The position numbers and the translations under genes were made by a program. Below the pieces are notes generated by a model. It was not told the DNA's origin. It worked only from the letters and a program-made list of their open reading frames with translations, and did no database searches. A stretch of 64,000 bases of DNA from Struthio camelus (taxonomy: Eukaryota; Chordata; Aves; Struthioniformes; Struthionidae): NCBI RefSeq assembly GCF_040807025.1, contig NC_090952.1:23929068-23993067 (forward strand). Direction: 5' to 3'. This document shows, piece after piece, positions 11,508 to 21,477 of the stretch (the stretch's first letter is position 1; every line of letters starts with the position of its first letter).

Positions 11508-11547
11508 AGCCCGGTGCAGCGCGGAACTCCGTGGTGCTGCCGGGCCC

Positions 11548-11668
11548 GGGGGGCGGGGCCTGCCCGGGGCGGGGCCTGCCGGGGGCGGGGCCTGCCGGGG
11601 GCGGGGCCTGCCGGGGGCGGGGCCTGCCGGGGGCGGGGCCTGCCGGGGGCGGGGCCTGCCGGGGGCCC
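11548..11668 (+). repeat. 16-bp tandem GC-box array
   Basis: About seven head-to-tail copies of a 16-bp unit containing GGGGCCTGCC next to GGGGGCGGGGCC. GGGGCCTGCC starts at 11555, 11571, 11587, 11603, 11619, 11635 and 11651, exactly 16 bp apart. Each unit carries a GGGCGGGGC Sp/KLF-type GC box, and the G-runs could form G-quadruplexes. It sits at the promoter, between the 36-bp minisatellite and the leader. Confidence 0.9.
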
Positions 11669-11755
11669 GCCGGGGGGGCGGGGCGGGCCGCGGCGCGCGG
11701 CGCGGGGGCTGCCGGGAAGGGCCGGCGGCGGCGGCGGCGGCGGGGCGGTGAGGTG

Positions 11756-11812
11756 ATGGCGGCGCTGCGCGGCCGGGGCGGCCCCCCGCGGCGGCGGTGG
11801 CGGCGGCTGTGA
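11756..11812 (+). other. Short upstream ORF in the HS6ST2 leader
   Basis: An ATG at 11756 opens an 18-codon frame rich in Arg and Gly, with its stop ending at 11812, 43 bases before the HS6ST2 ATG. If transcription starts upstream of 11756, scanning ribosomes would meet it first. A second ATG at 11825 is out of frame with, and overlaps, the main coding sequence, and has a weaker context (C at +4). Translation of either is inference. Confidence 0.35.
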
Positions 11813-11855
11813 GCGGCGGCGGCGATGCGCGGCGCTGCCGGGCGGCCCCGCGACG

Positions 11856-12364
11856 ATGGAGGACCGTTCGCACAAGGTGCTGCTGGCGCTGGTGATGCTC
11901 TTCCTCTTCGCGGTGATCGTGCTGCAGTACGTGTGCCCGGGCACCGAGTGCCAGCTGCTGCGGCTCCGCGCCCTCAGCCCCGCCGCCGCCGACCCGTACC
12001 GGGCCGAGGACGAGACGCCGGCCCGCTTCGTGCCGCGCTTCAATTTCTCCGCCGGCGACTTGCTGCGGCGGGTGGACTTCAACATCAAGGGCGACGACCT
12101 CATCGTCTTCCTGCACATCCAGAAGACGGGCGGCACCACCTTCGGCCGCCACCTGGTCCGCAACATCCAGCTGGAGCAGCCGTGCGAGTGCCGCGCCGGG
12201 CAGAAGAAGTGCACCTGCCACCGGCCCGGCAAGCGCGAGACCTGGCTCTTCTCCCGCTTCTCCACCGGCTGGAGCTGCGGGCTGCACGCCGACTGGACCG
12301 AGCTCACCAACTGCGTGCCCTCGGTGGTGGACAGCAAGAAGGAGGTGCGGCTCCGGCCCTCCAG
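11856..12364 (+). CDS. HS6ST2: Heparan-sulfate 6-O-sulfotransferase 2, first coding exon (5' partial CDS)
   Basis: This exon encodes the N-terminal 169 residues plus two bases of codon 170. The family transfers sulfate from PAPS to the 6-O position of glucosamine in heparan sulfate, in the Golgi. Visible in order are a short cytosolic N-terminus, one hydrophobic signal-anchor (about residues 8-26, LLALVMLFLFAVIVLQYV; type II topology), a stem with a sequon at N63 (NFS), the PAPS 5'-phosphosulfate loop HIQKTGGTTFGRH (87-99), a Cys-rich stretch (110-121), and FSTGWSCGLHADWTE (135-149). The last motif contains the HAD histidine (His144), which I take to be the family's proposed catalytic base. 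The N-terminal LALVMLFLFAVIVLQYVCPGTECQ stretch is typical of paralogue 2 rather than HS6ST1 or HS6ST3. The ATG at 11856 has a strong context (A at -3, G at +4) and gives the expected short N-terminus. The frame ends at AG|GTGAGG (donor at 12365), so codon 170 (AG+purine, Arg) is split. The 3'PB loop and C-terminal half lie in exons beyond the window. The exon is intact and very GC-rich. Confidence 0.96.
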
Positions 12365-12370
12365 GTGAGG
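12365..12370 (+). other. HS6ST2: 5' splice donor of HS6ST2 exon 1
   Basis: The exon ends CCAG and the intron begins GTGAGG, a near-consensus U2-type donor. The coding similarity to HS6ST2 stops here: the reading frame continues only two more bases of Arg170 before diverging into GC-rich sequence that leads into the C tract. The donor leaves phase 2, consistent with the conserved R followed by the next exon of the family. Confidence 0.9.
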
Positions 12371-12391
12371 CGGCCACCCGCGGTGCCCTGA

Positions 12392-12408
12392 CCCCCCCCC
12401 CCCCCCCC
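12392..12408. repeat. Poly-C tract, 17 C
   Basis: An uninterrupted run of 17 C about 27 bp inside the intron, just before the 80-bp minisatellite. It is complementary to the G-runs that end the minisatellite units, so a hairpin or triplex could form. Its length is likely to be polymorphic or poorly sequenced. Confidence 0.95.
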
Positions 12409-12410
12409 GG

Positions 12411-12790
12411 ACACACGCCGTGCCCGGCTGTCCTCCCTCGCCCCTCACCGGGGTCTCCTGGCTTCGTCCCGGGGGTGTGAGGGGGGGGGGGACACACGCC
12501 GTGCCCGGCTGTCCTCCCTCGCCCCTCACCGGGGTCTCCTGGCTTCGTCCCGGGGGTGTGAGGGGGGGGGGACACACGCCGTGCCCTGCTGTCCTCCCTC
12601 GCCCCTCACCGGGGCCTCCTGGCTTCGTCCCGGGGGCGTGAGGGGGGGGACACACGCCGTACCCGGCTGTCCTCCCTTGCCCCTGATTGGGGTGTCCTGG
12701 CTTCGTCCCGGGGGGGTGGGGGGACACACGCTGTGCCCGGCTGTCCTCCCTTGCCCCTTACCAGGGCCTCCTGGCTTCATCCCTGTGGCG
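12411..12790. repeat. Intronic minisatellite, five copies of 74-81 bp
   Basis: Units begin ACACACG and start at 12411, 12492, 12572, 12650 and 12724. They share the core GGCTGTCCTCCCT, then CTCCTGGCTTCGTCCCGGGG, and end in a G-run. The G-runs shorten from unit to unit: 11 G (12481-12491), 10 G (12562-12571) and 8 G (12642-12649), then an interrupted run in the fourth unit. The fifth copy is the most diverged (CTTCATCCCTGTGG). It starts 47 bp downstream of the HS6ST2 exon 1 donor. Confidence 0.93.
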
Positions 12791-14282
12791 CGTCAGGGCC
12801 CCTGTGGCTCTCCGGACCTTTCCCCGCTGTTCCCGGGCTCCGTGTGCCCGTGGGTCCCCCCTCCCGGGGTCCGTCTCCCAGCTCCCACCCTAGTGCTCGC
12901 CCTTGTGTCCTCCTGGGCACCCCCGGGCTGTCGGTGGGGACCCCGCAGCCCCGTGGGCAGCTGCCCGGTGGCTCCCCTCCAGCTCCACCCGCCCGAGCCG
13001 TGGGACGCCCCTCGGAGCCCCCCGGCATTGCCGCTGAGCCCCGACGCTGCCGTGCTGGGTGCTGGTCCTGGCACCCGCAGCCAGACGTCTGGGCAGCGCC
13101 GGCCAGGCGAAGAAACCCCTGGACTGCCCGGATGGGTTCGTACCCGGAGATACCGGTCCAGCACCGGTGGATGCGCCGCGAGCGGCGAGCTGGTACCGAG
13201 CGCCCCGGGAGCGGGCGGGCTGCGAGCGAGGGCCAGCCCGAGCGGGCGCTCCGGAGCCCAGCCTGCCCAGCATTGCCTTGGCGGGGGAATCGTGCCGCAA
13301 GTGTAACGTGCCTTGGACTGCTGACCGAAACCAAACCCGCCGCCTCTCTCTGCTGCGAGTTCGGTGTTTTAAATGATATCCCACAGGCTGTTGCAATTAT
13401 AAATAATATCTGTGAGCTACTGATGGAAAAGTCCAGGAGTTACTGTGTCTGGTTGTTAGCACCAATAAGCCTCTCGCGCAGCAATGTGCAAACAGGCCTG
13501 AATTGCCCCAGTGGCTCTGGAGGTCGTGAGTGCATTTTCTATGTTTCTCATGGAAGTGAGGGTCCTTGGCCCACCCACAATCTTTCCCTGAGCTTTTCTT
13601 CGTCTGGCAAATCCCCTCGTTGGGCTATGGTACGTGTGCAGTCGCCCCTGTATACACCAGAAATAAACACTGTGTTTAGGAGTGTTTGTGAACCACAGTA
13701 TTTTGTTACATATGAAGTTTAGCTCATGCAATGTTGGCCTTGCAGAGGTTACTCTTAGGACTGAGTATTACCTGCAAGTATTTGCACTGTCCTTCAGCCC
13801 TAACCTTGTTTATTTTGGGTTTGTGTTCTGAATGTTGGTGATGCTGACTGCCCATGCCTTCCACTGAAGTTGCTAACCTAAACCTGACTATTGCTAGCTG
13901 TTGCCTCGGTGTCATTTCTGCCTTTCGAAAGCCCAGCTGACTGGTCCTCCTGAGCAGCGAGGACCTGCTTCCTGCCCTCCCAGAGCTCTTTCATTACAGC
14001 ATACCTTCAGTTGTAACACACCGAGTAGCCTGTGCATGGCTATGTGTGCAGCTGTAGTACGTAGCAGAACGGCTCGGGGATCTTAGTGTCCTTTTGCATC
14101 ACTTTGTTGAGAATTTAGAAACTAGGATATTGCTCCTATTGTGCTGTTAGACTAATGGCAGGTCCCCTTACAATGAGGTACTGTTATATTTCTTGCTATC
14201 TGAAGTCAAGTCTAAGCACAGATTCACTTGAAGTAGAATGCAATTTCTTTCTAGAATTTCTTTTATGTAGTGTGACACTACA
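12791..14282. other. Intron: CpG-island shore
   Basis: GC- and CpG-rich sequence continues to about 13.33 kb and then drops sharply to ordinary intronic composition. The plus-strand open frames at 12581-13306 and 12733-13722 run through it but have no recognisable domain and coexist with antisense frames of similar length. Confidence 0.6.
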
Positions 14283-14296
14283 CTGCCATCTAGTAG
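14283..14296. promoter_or_regulatory. CTCF-like site
   Basis: CTGCCATCTAGTAG matches the CTCF core CTGCCMYCTRGTGG at all but one position (A for G near the end). It lies about 2.4 kb downstream of the HS6ST2 start codon. Binding is inferred from motif alone. Confidence 0.4.
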
Positions 14297-17200
14297 AAAA
14301 ATGGTTAGCGTCATTATCTTCCTGTACCCAAGATGAAGCTCTTCATGAGACTTGGCTATTGCGGTTCTTGCTCTTTTGTTTTCCCTACTGCTTTAAAATT
14401 TAATTGTCTTATTTCTGTGACACTCCGTTTGTGAATGTCAGGAGCTAATTCCTTGCCCTCCGGGTCTATTAGCGTCCCAAGTTTCAGGCTTCTGAACCTT
14501 CCAGGCTGTCTGTGTAGTTTATTTTACCTGTCCTATAAATATGTTGTTTGTCACAGAAATAGAAACGTATAACGTGTGCTCTGTTTTGCTGTATAGTTTC
14601 TAGTGATCTTTCTTTCTCTTCCTCTAGAGATGGGCCTGGCTTGCAGAACTGTAGCTGTGAGATGCGGATTCTTGTCCCTTCCCCAAAGGCAGGTCTGTCC
14701 ATGCTGAGGGTTAGTCGTGCCCTTTGGGGATAGGGGAGAGTCCTTGCCCTGGACCAACAGCCTGAGGCAGAAGGGAACTCTAGGCTTGGAAAAATGAGTT
14801 TTTGTCTGTGGCTTTTGGTTTTGTTTTTTTCATTTTGATTACTGAACCTGCTTTTCTGCTGTGTCAAGATGGAAGCGGTACGTGCACCTGCCCAAGAGTT
14901 CAGAGTGGTGGTTCCTTGTCCAGGAAAACCATGCACCTCAGCATAACAGACTTCTGAGAGATTGCTAGGCCTCATGGCTTAGGATTGAAGCTAAGTGAGG
15001 GGGATGAAAGTGCAGCTGTAATGCTCTTGCATTGGGTAGAGGTCTATTCTCTAAAAGGCTTTGAAATGATGTTATATTTGTAATAACCTAATTATACAGC
15101 TTGCTTAATAGCTACAGTTACTCTCCCAAATAATGTCTTGACAAGCAATTATTTGGACTGCGACTTCTGAATGTTTAAAAATATGGAAAGAGAAGAGAGT
15201 TCTTAAATGAACAATAGTCCCTTCAAGTCTTCCCACCTATTGTAATACCTTGCATTTAATTTTATTTTGCATTCTTGATTTAGCAACGTTCAGCTGACAA
15301 CTAGTTAATTAGCACCTATTCCTAGCACCAGTAACAGACGCTAATCTAAGCACTTTTTGGACAGAAAATAGCTTCCTTCAGAGCAGCAGTAGGTGCAGAC
15401 TGACAGCGTCTGAATGGAGAAGCCTTGCTGGGCTGCCATAGCTCTGAGCAGGGCAGCCTGGCTGCACTGAGCTCTGGGGTGGGGAGGACGGACAGTGCTG
15501 GGCAGCGTTGCTGGGCTGACGCTCATGGGGAGAAGGGAGCAGCACGGCCTGATCTCAGGGCTGTTGCAATGCTGAGAGAAGGGGGAGTGACTTGACGAAG
15601 TAAGGCGAGGGTGCAAGGCCAGGTTGGGGTGCATGATGAGGGCAAAGAGCAGGATTCGGTCAGGAGCAGATGGCCAGCTGTTTCCTCAAGTGAAGCTTGG
15701 CTCATCAAGGGTGGGAATAAATCTTGAATTTATAGTCATGAAGCCTGAAAAGCAAAACCTGCTGTAAGGGTGATTTGAATGTCTTGGCAGCTGCGTAATG
15801 TGGTCTGTAGTTGTTGTATAGAGGCTGTCTAGCCTTGTCGGGGAATAGCTGAATGAGTGGTTGTTCCAGCAAACTTTTTTGGCTTGCACCTGCGCGTGAT
15901 TATTTTGCACAGAGATTTTGCATGGAGAGCCTGCTTGTCTCGAAGTTGGTTAGACTACTGACTAGCTGGGCCGTTCACCAGAAACCTTTTCTTTTACATA
16001 AAAGTTGAGCCTGTGTTTTGGAGATCCAGAGGATGCCCTGTCCTGGGTGTCTGAGGCTCAGCACTAGGTACAGAGGATCACCGTGGTATGATCTAAAGAG
16101 ATAAGCCTCAAGATTATGTTAATGAAGAATATAGTGGCCTAGAGCTTCAGGACTGTTGCTTACTCAGCCTCTGCTTAGTCTCCTGTCTATCCTTTCTCTC
16201 TTTTCTTCAGGAATGGCAGTATTGAGGGATGGATTCCTGCACTGAAGCAGTAGAAATACTCAGGATGGCTGTTGCAGTATTTTTTGTTTTGTTTTTAACA
16301 CAATGGTGTTTCCTCATCTCTGAGTGTGTAGGTCCCCCAAATTTGCTTGGCTATGTCTGTAGCGGTGTCGTTCCACCCTATCTGGCAGCAGCCAGGACCA
16401 GGGGGAGGTGGTGTGCCGCTGTGAAGATGCCGGCATGCCGGTAGCGGGACGTGTGGTCTAGCCTGAGAAGAGACAGATGGAGCAACGCTGCCCTGACTGC
16501 TGCGGTGTTCCTAGAGCGAGTGTCTGTTGGTGCCAGCAAGGCTTAGCTGGAGGGAGGCAGGTTTTTTTCCATTGCCTGCTGCCCTTGAAGGTGTGGTGGG
16601 GATTCCCTCTGGGATGAAGCGGGCGCATTCGTGGCAGCCATGGCTCTGAGTAGGGAGTGATGTGCTGGAGAATGGTGTGCCACCTGAAAGAGCAAGGACC
16701 GTGTGGTGGGATGAGCCTTTTTTGGCTGCTAGCATCCTAGTCCCTGTTGAAAAATCCAGCCTGTGCTCCTTAATATGAAGCAAGCAGATAAACAGATCTC
16801 CCTGTCCTCCTTTGGGCCTTCATTATCCTAGAGGAACATGACTCTCCATGTGTGGGAAGAGGGATGTTTCCTGTGTGTTTAGGTTATTTATTTGTTTATG
16901 AGTCCATCTGGGGAGCCTGTTCCGCACACGTCCCATCCTGCTTGTCTCCCCTTCCACCAGCGCTGCCTGCCGCTGCCCTCCTCTTTACCTGTCCTGGCTG
17001 GCCCTCCCTGCAGCTGGCTTTGCCTTCAGCCTTGTGCTCTTGTCTGGAGCAGCCCTGGGGTTGGGACCTGTGTGCCCAGCGCTCTCCTCTGCAGCTGGGG
17101 CTGTAGGGCCCACAGTTTTGCTTCTATGTTTTAAGAGGCTATGCCAAGCAGAAGCAGGGTGGTGGTCCTTCTCAGTGGGTTGGGCTGCCTCCTGGAGCAG

Positions 17201-19400
17201 TGCCCTGCTGAATGTCCACGCTGACCTTGTGGATGGGGAGGGAAGGGAGCAGCACCAGCACTGGCGCATCTGGAAATCTCATGAAAGGGAAAGGGGAAGG
17301 CACAGCAGACCTGGTGCTGTGGGCACTCTGGATTTGCTGCTTGGGAAATTGGTATAATGGACTGATAATGGTGGTAGAAAGGAGGCGATTTGTCTCAGCC
17401 ACTTGGCATCAGTGGTGAGAAAGGAGAAATGTGCCTTTTCCTAGCCCTGAGTGACTGACTTGGGTCACTTGATTGATTGTGGAAGCCTCAAAGCTTTTGG
17501 CTTGCCAAACTGAAGCAGCATCCAAAACAACTGTGTGTGAGAGCATCACAGAACTGAGATTTCACTCAGCTCTGGCTAATTATTATGGGAAGTATCTACC
17601 AAACTTGTCTATAGCCATAAATTCAATGGCACTGTTGCAAGAAACAAAAGGGCTTGGGGTTAGCCTGAAAAACGTAATGAGACATGGGAGCAGATACGGT
17701 CACCCGCGTTCTTAAGCGGTGTTGTGTCCTCATAGGGTGTGAGACCTGGCTGTGGGTAAAGGTCGTGCTATATTCACAGTCCCTCTTGGTTAATGTTAAA
17801 GGAAAGACGTGTTGTCCTTTGAGAGGAGAACAAGCTTGCAGAGCCGTATCCAAAGCCAGGAATTCTAAGACTGGAACAGACTTTACACTGGTGATGCAAA
17901 CCTGTTGGACCAGGAACGGTATCCCTGGATTTTGGGAAGCTTGGTGCTGGCACTATGTTGTTGTGATGTGGGGCAAAAGGCCCTGGCAATGCATGGATGT
18001 TCTTGTCTTGTCCTCAATGTTACAGTTAAGCTCTTCCAAGTTATATCTTGTGCAAATCTGAAGATGAGATGCATTGAAACATTTTCCAGCAAACTGAAAG
18101 TGTTTAGTGTGTGTGGCTCCTTTGGCTGACCAGATGAATCCCCACGCTGTTGCAAAGGTGCTGGTTGCATCTGAGCCTTTCATACGTTCTGCAGTCTGCT
18201 GCGGTGTCGCTTGACTTCTCGCAAGCTGCACCATTGGCAGAGTCCCTGGAAGAAGGCAGTTTAGGTGGAGCAAATAGTGCCACCAGCCACAGGGTTAGCC
18301 AGGCTTGGTGTAAGATCCTCCTGGAACAGGATGTGTGTGTGCGCGCGTCCCTGCGTTTTCTTAACAAGCTGCCTCCGTGTCCTGTTGTGCTGGGAACTTA
18401 TTGTATGGCAGAAAGTCATGTAACGCTGTCAGAGAGACAAAAATTGTTCTGGGAGACTTGACTCCAAGGGAGAGGCCTGTTCAACAGCAGCCTTTATTGA
18501 AACAGCAAGACTGGTGCATCGCTGTGCGAGGGAATGAGTTCCTTGTTGAGGGCCTTGTTTCACCTGAGGCTGTGCTAACCCGAGTGGAATTTGGGGAATA
18601 GTTAAGCACTGTAAATCAGTACAATATCTCTTCTGTCCCTCTGAGGGGTTTGGTAGAGTCCCAAGACTCTGGGGGTGGGGTTGATAATCAAGGACAGCTT
18701 CCTTCCAGCTTCAGTAGGAGGTGGGCAATTTGAAATCTGTAGGTGCTGATGGAGCAGAAACTGTTTCCAAGGATGCGCCTTGCAGCCTGGGAGCAGTAAA
18801 CCCCTGCTCGCCGGAGTTAGTTTTGTGCCAGGGCTTGCTTCTTACTGCCGCTTTTGTTGTGCGGCCCGCTGAGCTTTCTGTCTGCCCAGCGGCACTACTC
18901 CATCTGCTTACTTTCCGAATTAGGCGCGATTTAGTGGTTGTCGCTTATCTGCAGTGTTTGTGATTGAAAGGCTGAAAATGAGAGAAAGTTTAAAAACTGG
19001 AAGGGGGTGGGTGTGGGAACGCACACAGCTTCGAGGTGGGCGCTCAGGGCGTTTCATGCCTTTGAAGCAAGGGTCTCCCTGCGGGAAATCGCGTGTTGGT
19101 GGTTGCACGTTGGGATCCCCCAATGCGGCGCTGCCTCTTTGGGGGGGGAAGTGCCAGCCCACCTGGGCTAGCAGGATAACCCCTCATTAGGAGGGGAAGG
19201 GAACAGCCGCGCTAGAGGAGAGGTTTTAAGCGAGCAGATGTGGTGACCTGCAGCAACTTGGCTCCTGGCCAGAGCACCAGGAGGGTGCGTGCCTGCCCTT
19301 GAAATACTGATGGGTGAAACTCCCCGAGAAAAACTCCCTAACAGTTATAACACCGAGAAACAGCAGAGCATTTGTAGAGATGCTGCGAGGCCTGAGTGAC
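14297..19400. other. Intron: no gene seen
   Basis: Mixed-composition intron. Pyrimidine- and GC-richer patches occur at about 15400-15680 and 16880-17130. A weaker CTCF-like match, ACCAGGGGGAGGTG, is at 16397-16410. Open frames are short and unrecognised. Confidence 0.5.
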
Positions 19401-21453
19401 TCCGTGCCGCTTCATTTATCAGTGGGATTTGCTAATGACCCTACTCATTTTGGTTTGGTGGCTGCTGTGGCTGCAAGATAAGATACTGATAGCGCAATGA
19501 ATATTACCGAGTGACCCGCTAATGTGTTTGCGGCAGCTGAATTTCCCTGTCTGTCTCCTGCTCAGATATGAGCTAGGCCTGATGCTGTGGAGTTCGGATC
19601 GGTGGGCCAGCCCGGCCTGGCAGGGTATTATTTTCATAAGTATGAGTAGTTGCTTAGCATAATCCCCTTACAGGGCCTGACCTTGAAGATCTTGATTATA
19701 AATTTAACTCTACATTTTTAAAGTTTGGACTACAGGACTTACAAAGGTCTCTGGTGTTGCTGGCTTTGCAGATAAAGTGGCACTTTGTCAAGGACCTCTT
19801 AAAGGGATTAAAAAATCATTTTCTATATTAGATTTGTTCAGGTCTCCTCTAAATCTTTAATATAGTGCAAATTGACTTTTTAGTTATTTAAAAGTATATA
19901 TTTCCTACAGCCTTTTATTTTAAATTCTGAGAATTTTTGTGCTTGGGTAAAGCAGAGACACTTTGTATTGAAAAATAAATTCCAGTGGTTGTAATAGAGC
20001 TAGAAACAAGGCAGAGACGTGACTTCTTGCACTGTTTATCCTATTTGTTATCCAAGTTGGTCCTCCCTAAAGAACAGAGCGGGAATATGAACCGCATGGC
20101 ATAGTGCTGCTGTGCTAGAACAATATTATTTTTTGTTGAAAAGGTGCCTTTCTGGTATTTTGGGGAGGGCCTTATAAATGTTAAAAATAAAACTATAAAT
20201 ACATGCTTTAGCTGTATTAAAATAGACACAAATTCTGCGTTGTGATTCATGTTCACAACATTGTAACCTATGACACAGGTTATCCAATGTACTTTGAACT
20301 CAAGCATCACGAATAGGTTATTTTTATTAAAAGACATTTTTTAAGTTTAACAAGCTGAGCATCAGTTCTAAGGTATATTAGCTGAGATTAATTTGTCCCT
20401 CATTTATTTAATCTGAATTGTCGGGAATCATGTTCTATACTGATGTAAATGTCAGCAAAAAGGACTTATTAGTAGATTTGATAGCTTTTTAAATTTAACT
20501 AGCAGAGATGCACTGGCATGCCTAGGAGAATTGGTCTGCTTCTTCTGAACAGTTCAGTGCCTAATGAATCACTTCAATGTACTTTTCTGAAGGAAAGCAG
20601 AGCAATTTAAATGTGCAATGCATTGATTTACCTCAAATGGATTAGGCCTCTGTGTGCAATCCTTTGCATTAATTTACTTTCTCCACAACTGTAATAATAA
20701 AGACAGCATTTTGGTACAGTAACAGCCCAAATTAGCTCACGTAGATCACTGCAACTTGCTAGAAGTTAAATAATAATACGTGGCCAAAAACTGAATGTGT
20801 GAATGGATCTGAAGACCCACGTCATCTTGCAAAGAAGTGCTGTCCTTGTGCCAGGTCGAAGGATGTCTGCAGGGAGCTCCGCTGAGGACAGCGCTGCAGG
20901 GCCAAGCGCTCCCTCCCGGCCGCAGGGGACTGCAGCCCGCCTGGCTGCTGGAGGGGCAGGTGGCTGATACGCCTCATGCAAGCACTGATTGGGTGGAGGC
21001 TGTATAAAGAGGAGAAATAAGTGTTTCCAAGGTGCTAATGGTTTCTTGACCTTTTTTATGAAAAAAGAAGGCCTAACACGGTTGTAATTTGGTGCAACTT
21101 TAATAAATTGTCAGTGTGGCTGTGGTTCGTTCTTTAAAACGACTGAGGAAACGGCACAAAAATCTGAGACTCCAATAGGTTTGAGCACATTTTTATAGCT
21201 GTAGTAACTTTTCCTCTTCCCTCTTTTCTCCCCCTGTAACATCCAGTCTGTCATGGAGTTTGGCTAACTGCGTTCTTGCTAATGCAGCCAGAGGCCGGAA
21301 TGCAAAACTCTGGATAATTCCTTGTTTAACCACTTAGCTGCAGAAATGGCGTTGCTGCTTTGTTCCTCTCTGTGGGGATTCCTGTGGTTAAGTAGTCCGT
21401 GTGACTTTTTGGAGTTACCTTTGTATGCCTTTTACATACTTGAGAGGATTAAT
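19401..21453. other. Intron: AT-rich block
   Basis: Long AT-rich stretch with many TTAAAT, TAATTA-like and TATTTA words, and few open frames. It has the look of a region hosting conserved non-coding elements, for example 19405-19535 (GGGATTTGCTAATGACCC; GATAAGATACTGATAGC). No coding signal or repeat family is recognised. Confidence 0.4.
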
Positions 21454-21477
21454 CCCCCCCCCCCCCCCCCCCCCCCC
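21454..21477. repeat. Poly-C tract, 24 C
   Basis: An uninterrupted run of 24 C followed by GCC. It is the longest C homopolymer in the window, and its exact length is likely to be unstable or a sequencing estimate. Confidence 0.95.

Larger units (their letters stand above)
11508..11855 (+). promoter_or_regulatory. HS6ST2: CpG-island promoter and 5' leader of HS6ST2
   Basis: This region is extremely GC- and CpG-rich with no TATA box. It contains a tandem block of GC boxes followed by CGG-rich leader sequence: (GGC)6 at 11724-11741, then further GGC runs at about 11788-11823. The layout fits a dispersed, Sp/KLF-driven start region. The CpG island continues through the coding exon and fades by about 13.3 kb. 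The exact start site cannot be read from sequence; I would expect it between about 11650 and 11760. Two upstream ATGs (11756 and 11825) precede the main start. Confidence 0.75.

Noticed and set aside
9341-11812. Plus-strand open frames of 823 and 659 codons through the minisatellite
   Set aside because: Two different frames are open at once over the same repeat, with no signal peptide, domain or frame continuity into HS6ST2. This is a periodicity artefact unless ribosome profiling shows otherwise.
9285-12727. Two minus-strand open frames of more than 1000 codons (9285-12575 and 9536-12727)
   Set aside because: They consist mainly of the 36-bp repeat read in reverse, then the antisense of the HS6ST2 exon and the intronic minisatellite. 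The absence of stops follows from a repeat length divisible by three and high GC, not from coding selection.
12581-13722. Overlapping GC-rich open frames in the intron shore
   Set aside because: Frames of similar length exist on both strands, the Pro/Arg/Ser-rich composition is expected of CpG-rich DNA, and no domain is visible.
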